Below are positions 11,226 through 24,389 of a DNA stretch of 64,000 nucleotides, one piece after another. The stretch lies in NCBI GenBank assembly GCA_943735955.1, contig OX030966.1, positions 2,545,511-2,609,510 on the forward strand. Direction: 5' to 3'. The notes under the pieces are model-generated. The model ran no database searches, had not been told where the DNA came from, and worked only from the letters and a program-made list of their open reading frames with translations. The position numbers and the translations under genes are program-made. This DNA is from Piscicola geometra (taxonomy: Eukaryota > Annelida > Clitellata > Hirudinida > Piscicolidae). Every line of letters starts with the position of its first letter. The stretch's first letter is position 1.

Positions 11226-14209
11226 ATTATATTTTTTTGTAAATAAAATATATTTTTATGGTTAGTTCTATTTATTTCTCAGGTTTCAGTATTTAAAAGT
11301 TTAATTTAAATAAACAGTTTTTTTTATGAGAAAAATTATTAACATGTGTTATCACAATGTGATGCCAATCACATAGACACACTCAAAACAAAATTTTTAA
11401 ACATGAAGTATCCTTTTAAAGTTTTTGAAAAATCTCTGCTTTATGAAGGATAATTTAATCAGTGCAGACGTTTCTATATTTTTTTGGCCATGAAAATTTT
11501 GATTTTTAAGTCTTGAAATTTTGTTAAAAATAAAATAAATTTTTTATAATCATTTTTATGAAGTAATTTAGTGATTTAATTATAAGACAATATTATTTTG
11601 AAATTTTATAGCAAAAATTTTAGGTATCTATTTTAACTCAGAATGCGTTAAAATTGAACTTAGTAGTTCGATGACCAGTGTTTTAAAATAATTCTTGTGA
11701 TGTACGCGTAATTAGTGGTGTGAGTCATTTTATAAAAAACCATATGAATTAAAAAATTTTAATGGCATTTTTTTCAGTATACTTACCGCGGTCTAGTAGG
11801 CCATTATGCTTAGTTTTTGTCTTGTTTAGTTCATGTCGTGATTTGGGATGCTAGCAAAGCGAGTCTTTGGCGAAGATCAAATTTTATTTTTCTGTGGACT
11901 CTTGGATTCTATATAATACTGCCCCCCTTCCTTTATTACTGGGAAAATGTTTCCTAAGTAGCAAAATATTAACAGCTTCCGTTGAATAAGTACATACTGG
12001 AGGTCGTACCGGGTACCCGCGGGTACCTGCAGACTCTCGCGGAAACGGGAATCAACCTTCAAATCGTGAATGGAAAAAACGCGAATAAAAGTTACTGGCA
12101 TTGAAAAAATTAATAACATTACAGAACAATGGTTCTAAAATCTTTTCCCTTGATATTTTAGAAAATAAACGTTCTGAAAATTCAGATTTGATAGTCACCA
12201 TACATTATGTTTAAAAAAATAATGGAAAAGAGGAGCTTTTAGACAAAGTTCTGTATTATTGAGTTTTTAAAATAGGCCAAAAAAGAGTTCAAGCGTTTTC
12301 AAATGTCTTTTTCTTTTAAAGAAAGCTTTTGGAAAGACTCTTCCCAAAAAAAATTTACACTAATTTTGCAATAATTTGTAAAACCTAAAAAATCAAAACT
12401 TGTAAATAAACACAAAAATTGAACGTTAATTATATTTTTTGTGAAAATTGAACAGAAATTAACAAAAATCGCAAATTTTTTTAGTGAAATTTTCACAGAA
12501 GAAAAAGTTGCATTTTTGTTATTTTCCGTGAATATTGTACGTTGTAAAAATGCGTTTATAAAAATAAATCAAATAAGTTTAGGAAATGTCTGAAAACTCA
12601 AAAAAGTTAGCTGTAAATAGAAATGTGGTAAAAAGATAAACAATTAAAGTTTAAATGTTAAATTTGTTTTGAATCTCTATAAGCCCGTTAAGACTTTGGT
12701 TGAAAATTTAAATGTTTTAAAATAAATGAACATTTTTTATGATAAATTATCAAGAATTTAACAAAAATATACATTTTTTCGTCATGAATTTTCATGGAAA
12801 ATAACAAAAATTGCAAGTTTTCTTTTGTGAAATTAACACTGAAGAAAAAGAATCATTTTTTGTTATTTTTTGTCAAATTTTCACGTAAAAAAACATTTTG
12901 CAAAATTTAATGCATAAATTCATGATACAATCATGAAATCATAAAATTAATTTATAATTTAAGTTTTTTCAAGCCATTTTTATAGGAAAAATTACAGGCA
13001 TGCAAAAACAAAAGCAAAAAAACTAAATTATATCAGATTAATTTAAAAGGAGTTTCTGATTTCTTTTTGTTTGATTTCTGATTTATTTTCTGTACTTATG
13101 AAACTAAAACTTTTTTTGTGAAAAACTGTTTTTATTTTATAAATAGATAAGAAGAACAGTGTGATCGTCGAGCAAGATATCATTGTTCATCCTAGCTAGA
13201 AACTTCCATGGTTTATAAACATGGGTTTCAAATTCAAGCCGAGCTATTTGCTATTCTCGTGAGGCAGCACTTTTCCAGGCTGTCAATAGCCTCACTCCAG
13301 TGGTCATTGCTCCCAGCTCTGCTTCATTAGCTTGCTGGATTGAATATCATTACATCTGTTCCAAATCACATTGTATTTTTTTATAACCAAAAAATAATAC
13401 TATTTTTCTGAAGGTTTTTTCCCCGTTACCCTCACAAATAGCGCTAAAAATATGTTTCAGCTGTTAAAGGGAAGAGTATTTTTTTTGTTTAAATTCAGAC
13501 ATTTTTAAAATCGTATTAATTGCGCTAAAAAAGGATAAAATTAGCTCTGTAAGGGAAAGGGGCAAGTTCCCCGCTGCCTCTTTCTAATCCAGTCCCTGTA
13601 GCTGCCCCCCCCCTTTTCACTCTGGGCTGGATATGCCTATGGTGTGATTGTGTTCATTTTTTATTGTCTTCATTGTTGTGCGAAAGTTTATGACACTCTT
13701 AGCGTCTTTAAAAAAACTTGATGTACTACAGACTATAGACTTTGGTCTCTGGCGGGCTTTTTTGACACAAAAAGCTCTTTTCTTTATTAAATTTTGTTCA
13801 TTAGGAAATATTTTTTTACAATGCACAATGCCTAAAGCAGAGTTAGAAAAACGAGCAATAAAGGCTGATACATTAGATAATGAGTGCGATAAAGAATTAC
13901 TATGATGCTTCCTCCAAAGATAAAAAAAAGTATCCATTCCTTCTTTGGCATCCTAATAAGTGCTTCTGTTCACTTTGTAAAAGGCGCTAAAAAAATAATT
14001 ATTGATTGATAAGTGTCTGAAATTAAAAATTATTTCACATTTTTTATTGAAAATTAAGTAGTTTTTCAACAACGTTTTTTTTCTTTTATAGTTTTCGAGT
14101 ATGTTTATTGGCACTTAGAAACAGTTTAATCTGTTTCATTATTCATAACTGAGTGGTCTTGAAGCTCGTTCGGGTTTACGACACGAGAATATATTTCTTC
14201 GTTTTATTC
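11226..14209. other. Stretch without a recognisable gene
   Basis: It holds a decayed end of hAT family 3 near 11997-12080, listed separately. The region 12330-12900 contains related AT-rich segments built on acaaaaattgcaa and gtgaaatt motifs. A patch at 13560-13645 reads gctgcccccccccttttcac then ctgggctggatatgcctatgg, which resembles decayed DNA transposon ends. The opposing open frames over 13617-13937 match no family I know. Confidence 0.4.
11997..12080 (+). mobile_element. Decayed end of a family 3 hAT element
   Basis: The stretch ggaggtcgtaccgggtaccc, then gcggg, aligns with the left end of the intact family 3 element at 35358 (gaggtcggaccgggtacccg). The later gggaatcaaccttcaaatcg matches that element's subterminal gggaatcaacttttaaatcg. 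No right end or target duplication is visible here, so this is a solo relic. Confidence 0.6.
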
Positions 14210-14860
14210 TTACTTATTTTATTGTATTGTAGTGTATTTTTCTTAATTTTGAAGCATTTTATTGTATTGTATTGTATTGTACTGTATTGTATTGTATTGT
14301 ATTGTATTGTATTGTATTGTATTTTATTGTATTGTATTATATTGTATTTTATTGTATTGTATTGTACTGTACTGTATTGTATTGTATTGTGTTGTATTGT
14401 ATTGTATTGTATTGTATTATATTGTATTGGTATTGGTATTGTATTTTATTTTATTGTATTGAATTGTATTGTATTGTATTGTATTTTATTGTATTGTATT
14501 TTATTATATTGTACTGTATTGTATTGTATTGTATTGGAATTGTATTGTATTGTATTGTATTGTGTTTTATTGTATTGTATTGTATTGTATTGAATTGTAT
14601 TGTATTCTATTGTATTTTATTGTATTGTTTTGTACTATATTGTATTGGATTATATTTTATTTTTTCATTTTATTTTTTTATAAAGTGTGTATTGTTTTGT
14701 TCTAATATGTATTGTATTTTTTTATCTTGTATTTTTTGTTTTGAATTGTTTTATAGTGTATTTTTTTGTTTTGTATTGTTTTATAATGTATTTTTTTGTT
14801 TTGTATTGTTTTTTATATATTTATATTGTTTTGTATTGTATTTCAATGAATCTCCAGCGC
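14210..14860. repeat. (ATTGT)n pentanucleotide microsatellite
   Basis: About 620 bp of ATTGT/ATTTT repeats with scattered substitutions. All three forward frames stay open because five-base repeats cycle through Tyr, Cys, Ile, Val, Leu and Phe codons. The apparent 100-200 residue proteins are therefore artefacts. Confidence 0.95.
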
Positions 14861-14933
14861 TACCATATCTTGTGGAAACCTTCGGTTCTTGTATGCATGA
14901 TAAATAGGCCAACGCCATTTAACTTTTCGGTAT

Positions 14934-15738
14934 GTGGGGACCTCATCCAAGCCGATCTCATTCTTGGTGACCCTATCCTGGAGACCTCATCCTGTGGAGA
15001 CCTAATGCTAATCCTAATATAAATTTTTAGATTAATCAATGAAATTTTAAATAAAATTATTTATATAGCTACTTAAATTATTTCGTTTAATTTAACATTA
15101 TTTTTTTTATTAATTCTTATTTTTTTAAATTTAAAATTTATTTGTTTATTATTTATTCGTTTGTAAAATGTAAAATTTATTTGCTTATTAGTTATTAGTT
15201 TATACAATTTAAAACTTATTTGTTTATTATTTATTAAATTATTCTTTCAGTTTTCAAATTAATTTAATCATTGAATTTAAGCAGTATTCCAATCTATTTT
15301 TAACTTTCTTAAATCAAAAAAACTACTTTATATTCTATACAGACTATACAGTCTATACAGGGTATAGACACGTGTTCAAAAGATAAATGCTGAACAAAGA
15401 ATATGAAAGACAATTAAATAATAATTTTGATTATTAAAATGATAGTTAAACTCAAAATAAAATTATTTTTAAAACTGAAATGATAATTTAATAAATAAAA
15501 TAATTTTTACATTTCAAAAAATACATTAAGTAGCTATAATTAAATTTTAGTAAACATTTCATTGGTTGATATTAAAAGTTTCTCAGTTAAATGTACACAA
15601 GATGAGGTCTCCACAGGATGAGATCTCCACAGAATGAGTTTTTTAGGATTAGGTCTTCTAGGATTAGGTCTCCACAGGATGAGGTCTTCAGGATGGGGTC
15701 TCCTAGGTTGAGATCCCCTAGGATGAGATCTCCTTTAA
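14934..15738. mobile_element. Foldback-like element with repeated inverted arms
   Basis: The left arm (14934-15016) is built from units such as ggagacctcatcctgtggag. The right arm (15601-15738) carries the reverse complement, ggatgaggtctccacaggat, several times. The inner flanks also pair: gattaatcaatgaaatttt on the left matches the complement of the right (tatcaaccaatgaaatgttt), and both then reach agctacttaa. The whole can therefore fold back on itself around a core of about 250 bp that includes tatacagactatacagtcta. There is no coding region. Long inverted arms made of short tandem units are the mark of foldback transposons. The target duplication could not be fixed. Confidence 0.65.
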
Positions 15739-18700
15739 TTTTTTTTTCTAACCAAGTTATTGTGAAAAAAACTTTAACAAATAGGAATAATATTAAAAAA
15801 ACAAAGCTTCAATTTAAAATGAACTTTCTTAAGCACCTTGACATGTTCTAAAGTTCATGCAATACGATCAATTAAAAGAGTTTTACCTGTCTAAAAGTTC
15901 GTGAATCCCAATACAATTTTGACTGAAAAAACATCTAAAAACAGAAGAAAAAAAATTTGTAAAAAAATACAGCTTAAATCACTAACATAAGCACTATGAC
16001 TAGAATTACAACTAACTTGGTGTATCGTCGAAACCAAGAAAAATGACATCCGTGGTGACTTACGTTTGAGTCAATTTCTGTTACGCCACACGCGGACAAT
16101 TCAATATTAGGCAATCAATCAAGTTTTCAACACGCGTGAATCTTTCATTTTCAAATACGTTCAAGCAAGCTTTCACCAACCATCAATCTACACACAAAAA
16201 ATTCCAAGAATTTTTTTATGCATACATGCATGAATCTACTAATCAATGAAGTATTGCATCAAACTTGGTTTTTTAACGTCTCAATCAAATATTGAAAGAA
16301 TTGACTAGAAACTTTTCATTCCATTCACAAGAAATTCACTGCAAACATATTTTTCAGATTAGCCAGTTTATGCTCAGCACTGTAGTGAATTATTTTGAAC
16401 TTAGTGTAATAATAAATGCAGCGTTGTACCTTGTAGATGTAAAAATTTTCAGCGAGTAAGCAGATAGCCCCACTTTTTTTCCATTGTTTTGGGAATGAGG
16501 GTTTCTATCAAAAGAGATGAAGACGTTTTAAAAACCGCCAAAAGATTGAACAACTTTTCAATGAGACTTCACTGGATTGATGACGTCAGTCACTGACGTT
16601 CAGGAAGTCTGGAGGTTTAGCGATAAAGGCAAGATGAAGAAATTCAGAGATGGGGAAGCTTGGATGATAAAAAAGAGAAGAAATGAGATTCTGGAAAACA
16701 AAATAAAATGAGCTAATGAAAAAGTTCATTTCGTTAAATATAAATCCATTAACCGAAAGATTAACTTCGTTAATCGTTATTAGGCTATTTGTTTTTCATT
16801 TAACAGAAGTTACTATTAAACGTTAAAAAATTAATTTTAATATTTAAAAAAACATCATTTTTATGCAAAGAAAAAGAACAAAATTGAGTATAAAAAAGTT
16901 AATAAAAGAAAGACAATATTACTATTCATTTATGAACTCTTTCATTATTTCTAAACTTAAAAATGATGGATTAACATTTTAAATGACAGGGGAAGAAATA
17001 AAATTAAAACAAAAGAAAAACATAATAACATTATAACATAATTTAATTTTTTTTTCTTTCTATGAGATTTGATGGTAGCATTGCATATAGGTTCCAAACA
17101 GATTTAGGTTTATTGAGTAGACAAAGATGAAAGATGCAAATAAAAGTTTTGAAAATCTTAAAGAGAATGGCATGTCAGAGCGAGAAGATTCATAAATCTT
17201 GAAAGCTGAAAATATCTTCGTGAACCTAGCGCTCCTCAGTCATGAAAATTATCTCATGCTTGCTCACTTTAAATTCTTCATCTGATTATTGCAATGCCAG
17301 CTATTATCATTTGTGGATCAGCGCATCCAATTATGAGATTTATAATGTTCTTCTGCCATTTTTTTCCAAAATAGGAAATTGTGATAAAATGATTATTTTA
17401 TTTATATTTCGATAACTTATAATTTATGAATATTTATTTATATACCGAAAACTTTAAAAAAATAAATATTTTATTTATATATCGAAAACTATTCAAGAAA
17501 AAATAGTTCAGACCCAGTTATTTAATCTTTACATATTTTTGCGCCAATTTTGGCAATTATTTTTCTCCTATCGTTTAAGCAGATTTTCTAATACAACTTC
17601 AAAAGAGTTTTTTCAATTGTTTTGAATATCTTTTGATCAGAAGAAATGGCGCTCCTCTTTGAATTTATTGATCAAGTTTTTTATTTATTTTCTTAGATCT
17701 ATTATGAAAGATTCTAAATAGTCTAGAAAATATCTTTATTGTCCAAATACTTTTATATGTGCTTATTAGTTAACAAATTAATTAATCATCATTATAAATC
17801 ATAATTAAACTAATTTAAAAAAGACGCGTCACGAACAATGAAATTTAGGAAGACAGATGTGTTGATTTATTAGATGAGCCCTGAACAAGAGCGCGTGCAA
17901 ATTCTGAGATGTGTTTCCTAATAGACATAACTTAGCTATACGTAATTGAATAATTTTTTGCAAAAATATACTATGAAAACGTTGATACTTTGTTTTCTGG
18001 ATTTTTTCATGTTTTATTAAAACTCAAAAAAATGATATTAAACTATGTTGTAATTATATTAAGTTTATTTTCAGTTTTTTATATGTTTCTTTATTAACTT
18101 CGTGTTTGCTTTCTTAGAATGAAACAATGTCGTTATTAAATTATTTTATCAATTAATTGATTAAAATTCACAATAGTTTTGAAACACAAACTAATTAATT
18201 AGACTTAGTAAAAACTGTTATGAAAAAATTTAATCTGTTTGTTTTACCATCTTTTAGAAGATGACGGCTCTAAATCGCATCAACACAATCTAGTTGAAAA
18301 TTCTTCATGACAAGTTAAAAAGCCTCATTTTTATTCATTCTATTTCATGGATTTTCTTCCAAGAATGATTTCTTTTTGACTCATGTCAATATTTTTGAGG
18401 GATTTTTACATTTGAATTATTTGTTCATAAGCTCGTTAAATAACGTCCCAGGCGTCTAACCGTCTCTGCTTTGACATACAATATAAGTGAAACAACTATT
18501 TTATATTAGATTTTTAAGATTTGTGCACTTGAGTGCTAATCAAAATAATAATAATCATAAAAGTATTGAAAATAAATGTCTTTTTTCAATTTTTTTCAAG
18601 TTAAAACAAACTGAGCAAAATTTAATTAAAATATTATATTGAGTATGCAACAGGCTTAAACATTTAGTAATTTTATTATGCTTTTGAGAAAAAAATGTCA

Positions 18701-20965
18701 TGCAAACAATGGACATTGAAAATAGAATAAAATAATTTTTATACTATAATTTTTTTTAAACCTTGTTTTTTCCAGAGATTTAATCATTAAAGCACAGAGT
18801 ATACACGACAATGTCTTTTTTGAAGACATAACTAAAAAAAGAGTTTACATTAAGCTATATTCCCTTAAAAGTAGTTAAATGATGTTATCTTTCTTTATCG
18901 CTATCAAACAGACTATGAAGAAATTTGAGAATATTTTTTAAACGGCAAGCTGAAAGAATGGCTTGCTGGGGGAGTTTAGGCATTTTTTCAGACTGCAAGC
19001 ATCCTTCAAAACAACAAGTTTTGCAAATAATTTTCATTTTTGAAAAGTTCAAAGACGCTTTTGGAGAGTGCGACTGAAATAATAGAAGAACTATCACACT
19101 CTTAGCTAAAAGCACGTATTCAAATTAAAACTGACTAAAATAGAATTTTAAGAGTGAAAAAAATCTTTACTTTAAAAAAGGCAAAAAAGTTAATTTTGAA
19201 AAATAGAGCACTGTTAACAACGAGCGTAAATTGAGAAAAAATTGAAGAATCTATTCAACACTGCGCAATCTCAAGCTTTCACCATGATCACGCTTCATGA
19301 AAACAATCATCAAAACTATTTACATGAGGCTTTTTCAAAAATTCAAAAGTGCTTTTAAATATATTATTTAAATAGAACAGTTTTATACATGTGAAAATGT
19401 AAATAAAAATCAAATAACTTTAAAAATTCATTTAATCACCTCTTACATCCAACCTCACCGACATGGCCATCATGATCATTGCCACAGCACCTTCATCATC
19501 ACCACAGCACTATCATTCCTACTAAAGCATCCTTATCATCTCATCATCATTATTCTCACAAAAACATCATCATCATCATCTTTCAGAATATTCTCGGAAC
19601 TGGTGTTAAGGCTGTGCCCGAGGGTGCAGAAGAGGTCCTTGACAAGAGTGAAGTTTTTGCTGTGTGGCTGACTTCCCCTTTATTATTGCAGCTCACCTGG
19701 TTTGTTGCTGCCATCCTTAAACCGACCGAAAAACGGCCAATAGTCAAAAAAAAAATTTATTAATACTAATTATTTATTGTTTAAAGTTAAAAATTTTAAA
19801 TAATATATTTAAAACTATTTATTTTAAAAGTTCATTGGCTGTTTAAACAACTGCCAAGATGGCATCTGCTTACTCAGCAAGAAAAGAGAAGGCACGGAAG
19901 CATGTGTCAGATAGGCATGGTGCTGGCTAAAAGAAAAGAAAAGAACAGAAAACGAGGAAGAAGCTGTGTGAAAACGACAAACAGTTGACAGGGCGGAGTT
20001 CAGCAACAATGAACTACATGTTGATTTTCAGTAGCATTCTAGTGTGCACACAAATAATTTGAGAAACAATTTGATTTTTTGGTATTGGGTAATAAATAGA
20101 CACTCAGCAATTTATCGTGTATTTATCGTGTGAGACAAGTTAAATAACTTTGAAAAAATATTAATTTTCTTAGTGCTGCGTTTAAAAAAATTGTCTGAAA
20201 ATGGTACATGATTGCAAGTGCTCTCTATTACAATTAAGTTAAATGATATAAACCTATGCAATTTTTAACTTTGAAATGCGGGTTTCTTTGCTTCTCAGAA
20301 GAACTGTAACGTTTTGAAGACTGACATCTACAATGTAAATTCCACATGTAAATTGAAACCTGACTTGGATAGTGTTTTCCATTTTTCTGCTTTTTGAAAA
20401 TTGCAAATTTTTCTTCCGATTTCATCGCTCTAATCGGGCTTATAAATATGATTAGGAAAAAGAAGATTGCACCCTTCTAAAATCTATAAATTGTGTAGCA
20501 TCCTTAAAACTGGTATGATGGAAAAGATTCATTGCGAGTTTGCATCGAGCACGCATTCACGCAGGCTGCTTTGAAATCACTGACAAATTATTCTCAGCTG
20601 ACTTGAAGCCTTCTTTACATTTTCAAATTGAGTTTGTAAGTTTTTGAATAAAAAAGAAAAAAAAATAATTTAAAAAACAGGTAATGGCATTACTAACGAG
20701 CGACACTTGATCATTAAATTATCCGTTATCATTTTTTGAGTAGAAAAAACCTCATAGTTTGAAAATCTTCCGTTTTATTTTGATCAACCCTTCATTTCCT
20801 TTTTCACAAGTTAAACGTTTTCCATAAGCGGTCAGGTCGTAGAAAAAAAATTATGAATTTTTTGTTTGCCATGATTGTTTACAGGGCTTAAGTTTCTTTT
20901 GGCGGCACTCATCTTTTTTCCATGAACCTTTTGTTCTTTCTTTTCACTGAATTTTTGATGTTTTC
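15739..20965. other. 5-kb stretch with little recognisable content
   Basis: Mostly AT-rich unique sequence. Points seen: a palindromic CRE-like tgacgtcagtcactgacgt at 16582; a short CAT/ATC-rich patch at 19488-19585; and ctgccaagatggcatctgct at 19857, which recurs as ctgccaagatggcagctgct at 59651 and so belongs to a dispersed repeat. The open frames at 18885-19115, 19824-20009 and 20234-20425 match nothing I know. Confidence 0.4.
19590..19698 (+). CDS. Possible isolated exon of unknown gene
   Basis: A stretch clearly richer in GC than its surroundings follows an acceptor-like catcatcatctttcag and ends at a donor-like ctg/gtttgt. Read in frame it gives a peptide with GTGVKAVPEGAEEVLDKSEV, then a hydrophobic part (WLTSPLLLQLTWFVAAI if the frame reads on). 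I recognise no family. It may be a real exon, a relic of one, or chance. No partner exon with matching phase was found nearby. Confidence 0.2.
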
Positions 20966-21370
20966 CATGGACGGCGATCTAGGGGGGGTCCTGGGGTCCA
21001 GACCCCACATTTTGGTAGTGAGGGGGTTTGCTTAAATGTGGACCCCCCATTTTTTTCAATAATAACATTTTAAAACTCTTGTTTTGATACGCGTATAATC
21101 GTCAACCATGGCATAAAACAGAATGTTTACGTAGTAATACATTATGGTTATATGTAGAAATATTAATAGCTGTCTAAAACCAAACTATTCTTTATTTACT
21201 TGAATATTCGTATGAAAAAGAAGTTTAAAAGGTTTTTTCAATTGGGGGGGAGAGGAAGTTTGGACCCTAAACCCCCCCCCCCCCCCAGAATCGTCTATGC
21301 TAGTTATAACCCCCCAAGATCGTCTATGCTGGTTAGAACCCCAAAGATTTGCAGCAGATTGCCGCCCCTG
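20966..21370. mobile_element. Short non-autonomous hAT element, family 4
   Basis: Starts catggacggcgatctagggg and ends gcagattgccgcccctg, imperfect inverted repeats of the CAGGGGCGGCGATCT type. It is flanked by ATGTTTTC (20958-20965) and AAGTTTTC (21371-21378), an 8-bp duplication with one mismatch. Inside are paired G and C runs, and the line gataatcgtcaaccatggcataaaacag (quoted here only as its core, tcgtcaaccatggcataaaa) that recurs in the 60120-60700 repeats. The large relative at 60120-63052 carries transposase remnants, so this is a deletion derivative of it. Confidence 0.8.
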
Positions 21371-21378
21371 AAGTTTTC

Positions 21379-24300
21379 AATTAGTTTTCTTTAATTAAAA
21401 AAAATTTTGACAACGAAAACTTTTTAATACTTTTTCTAAATTTCTTTTGCTCCTGGTTTCTCACATTTCAAACAGTTTTTTATATCTGCGTATACATTCT
21501 TTCCAAATTTTTAGAATGAACCATAAAAGCCATTGTGTCAATTGTTTCGTTTTGAATAACTGATGTGCAATTTGCATTGAAATGCATTCAAGAGGTTATA
21601 TAATGTATGCATAGTTTTAAGTTTAAAAAAAAGATTTGTTGTCGAAACTTTGTTTTCAGCTCAAATATTTGATTTTAATGCTTGAAGCATTTAAAAATAG
21701 ATCAACTAAATGTTCACGGAATTGATCAAATGGAGTGCATAAACCAGTATTATGATGGTCTGAATATCAGAGTGGCATATGGGAGATGTGAAAAACTGAC
21801 ACAAGATGTTATTGGGAAATAAAAACCAGATGTGCATTGTTTAAATTATAAACTTCATTTTGTGGTTATGCATGCCTTGCGAACAGAAATTAAAGTTTAA
21901 AAGTTTTTTAAGTTTTTGAACAGCTTTGAAGTTTTACGAAATGACAGTTGTCTTCCATATTGTACTAACTATAGTACTATCAAGTTGATAGTATTAAATA
22001 TAAAAATTATATTTTAACATTACATACATTTAATGTTCCACATAGACAATCAATGTTTAATTAGAATAAAACTAGTTAATTTGTGTTAGAATTCAAAAAT
22101 AATATCATAATAGAATTAGGCACGGAGGGTTTTATTAAGATTGTCGATCTTAAAAATGTTCGACTAATGTTAAGAACGAAATTGGGTTGTGCATAATATA
22201 GTCAAATATAGTACTTATCCGTTAAGTTTTTTTAATAGTTATCGAGTGCAGCTTTGCTTGCGAAACTATTTAAAACAAGGAAAAAGTTTCATTTTTATAC
22301 GTAAAAATAGGTGGTGAAGAAGTTTACTCGAATATTCGACTCTCTTATGAATCCTAGAATTTTTCAAGCTTCTACAAAACACTTTTTCCCATACCACCAA
22401 ACCATGTTGTCAACAACCATTTTAAAATTGTTATTTAGTTTTCTTTTTCAACCACATTATTATTCTCTTTTCAAAAAAAGTACTAGAATATTCGGACATT
22501 AAAATGCAAAAACACTAGTTTTTAGTAAATAATACTTTTTATTGGGATTCTTTTTGGAAATAATTAGTTTTACCGTCTATTTATAAAACTCGAACGTCTA
22601 TGGCATCCAATAAGTACTCATTCAAATAATACTCAAAATTTTTGACATACAAAAATATGCCGATCAACGACGTGAGTTCGGAACAACGTAGAAAATAATG
22701 AATTCAATCGCAGGAGATGACAAAATAGTCGATCTGATAAAAGTGCAGCTTTAAGATGCCTCGCTTTCGAAGAAAAAGAAAAGCTACTTGAAGGTTGGAA
22801 AGAATTAAAATAAACTGCAAGTTGGTTGAGTGTTATTAATATAAATTTTAATTTTAGCAAATTTCGTGAAAGACAATCAAGAGGAGAAAATTTAGCGCTC
22901 GTTTTAATCTCAGTTTCCACATTTCCAAACTTACTTTCTAATTGATTTTTTTAAATATTGTTTTTTTTTGGCCTAATATTTATTTTAAATTTAACTTTAA
23001 ATTTCTACTTACAATTTTAAAGATTTATTTAAATTAAAGAATGAATATTATCAAAATATGAATACATTTTATTATCATTATTGTAGAATAACTAAGTAGA
23101 ATTTTTAAGAATGTTGAAAAAAAGCTGTATAAGAAATGAGCTGAAACCCTTTACTCCAAACCAGATGCTTCAACTGCGAAGTGTAGCCTTTATATCTAAA
23201 GCTTCTTTTTAATGAATCTTATCATTTTTTTCTTTTAGCTTGTAACATCTTTTTTCTTGAATTGCTAACCATTGCATTCATAAACGTAACTCTGTAAAAC
23301 CTTTCAAAAATCTGTTTTTATCTGTTCATCATTCGCTCGCAATCTTAAGCCATTGATTATTTAAAAAATCTACAACTTGATGCTTAATTATTGAATTGAG
23401 CACTAATTCTCGAATGGGGCAAACAAGTAAAATTCACTAGATTACACAGGCAGGTTTCTCAACCGGTTAGGACATACATATGTGTTTTCATCTCAGATTT
23501 ATGTGCTTAGCGTGCATAGATCACAATTTCACATAAAAACACTGCAGCTTAAAAGTGTGTGTTAAGGTGTTTTTATGTGTGCGTTCCTTGTATAAAAAAC
23601 CAATATGCCATGAAAGTAATACTCAGCGCTTTTTAAATCATTTTCAATAATATGGTTTGAATGATTCTGAAAAGAACATATCAGTATTCATAAGCGCAGA
23701 CGAGGTTTAAATGCAAATTGCCTCAAAAGATCTTTTATTTTTTAATAATCTCAAAGAAGCTTCAAACTTTTTCCTAGTTTTTTCAAAATTGAAGTTCACC
23801 AGGCACATGACAACCTCTCGAAAGCCTGGGATCGTCTTTTTGCTTAGAATCGATGAAACACTTTTTATACATATAAAACACCCCAGTTGTGCCTCTCAAC
23901 ACGCGTGAGTGGCCAGAAAGAAGGGCGTCGGTCATGCATGAAACCCTGCTTATGAAGCAAGAGTGTTTTGTGAGTGTTGCAAATAACTTTTTTTTAAGTT
24001 TTCAAAATTTTGAAGTGTGGTTGTAAGATACAGACTGAATAATGAGTTCTGGACTTTTTAATGGAAAAGTCATTTTATATAAGTTATTTTCAATTTCGAA
24101 AATTCGCACTTAATTCTTTTAGTGTGCACTAGTTCTAGATTGGGGGGGGGGGTTAACAAAGGTTTCAAGATCGCACAGGCAGTCCCTTAATGGTCCCAAT
24201 TCCTTAACGGGACATAACATATATAACTTAGAAATGTTCCGACCCGTAATATAACATATAATATAATAAAGAGCGGATAAAAATTTTATTATTCAAGAAG

Positions 24301-24381
24301 TAAATAGAGACAGAATAAAAATTTCAATCAGTTTTATTCAGATAATAATTTTTTTGTTTTGTTTTTAGGAACAAGAGGCGT
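21379..24381. other. Stretch without a recognisable gene
   Basis: AT-rich sequence. The segment 23790-23905 is richer in GC and ends at a consensus donor, aacacgc/gtgagtgg, after an open + frame (MTTSRKPGIVFLLRIDETLF), but no acceptor or family supports it as an exon. A G10 run lies at 24142. Nothing else is clear. Confidence 0.4.
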
Positions 24382-24389
24382 ATTATTAA

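Noticed and set aside
13617..13937. A 106-codon minus-strand gene
   Set aside because: It overlaps an opposing open frame of similar length, has no family match and no splice context, and sits beside possible transposon debris. It is not supported enough to annotate.
14153..15022. Several long + strand frames rich in Tyr, Cys, Ile, Val
   Set aside because: They are translations of the ATTGT microsatellite, open in all three frames.
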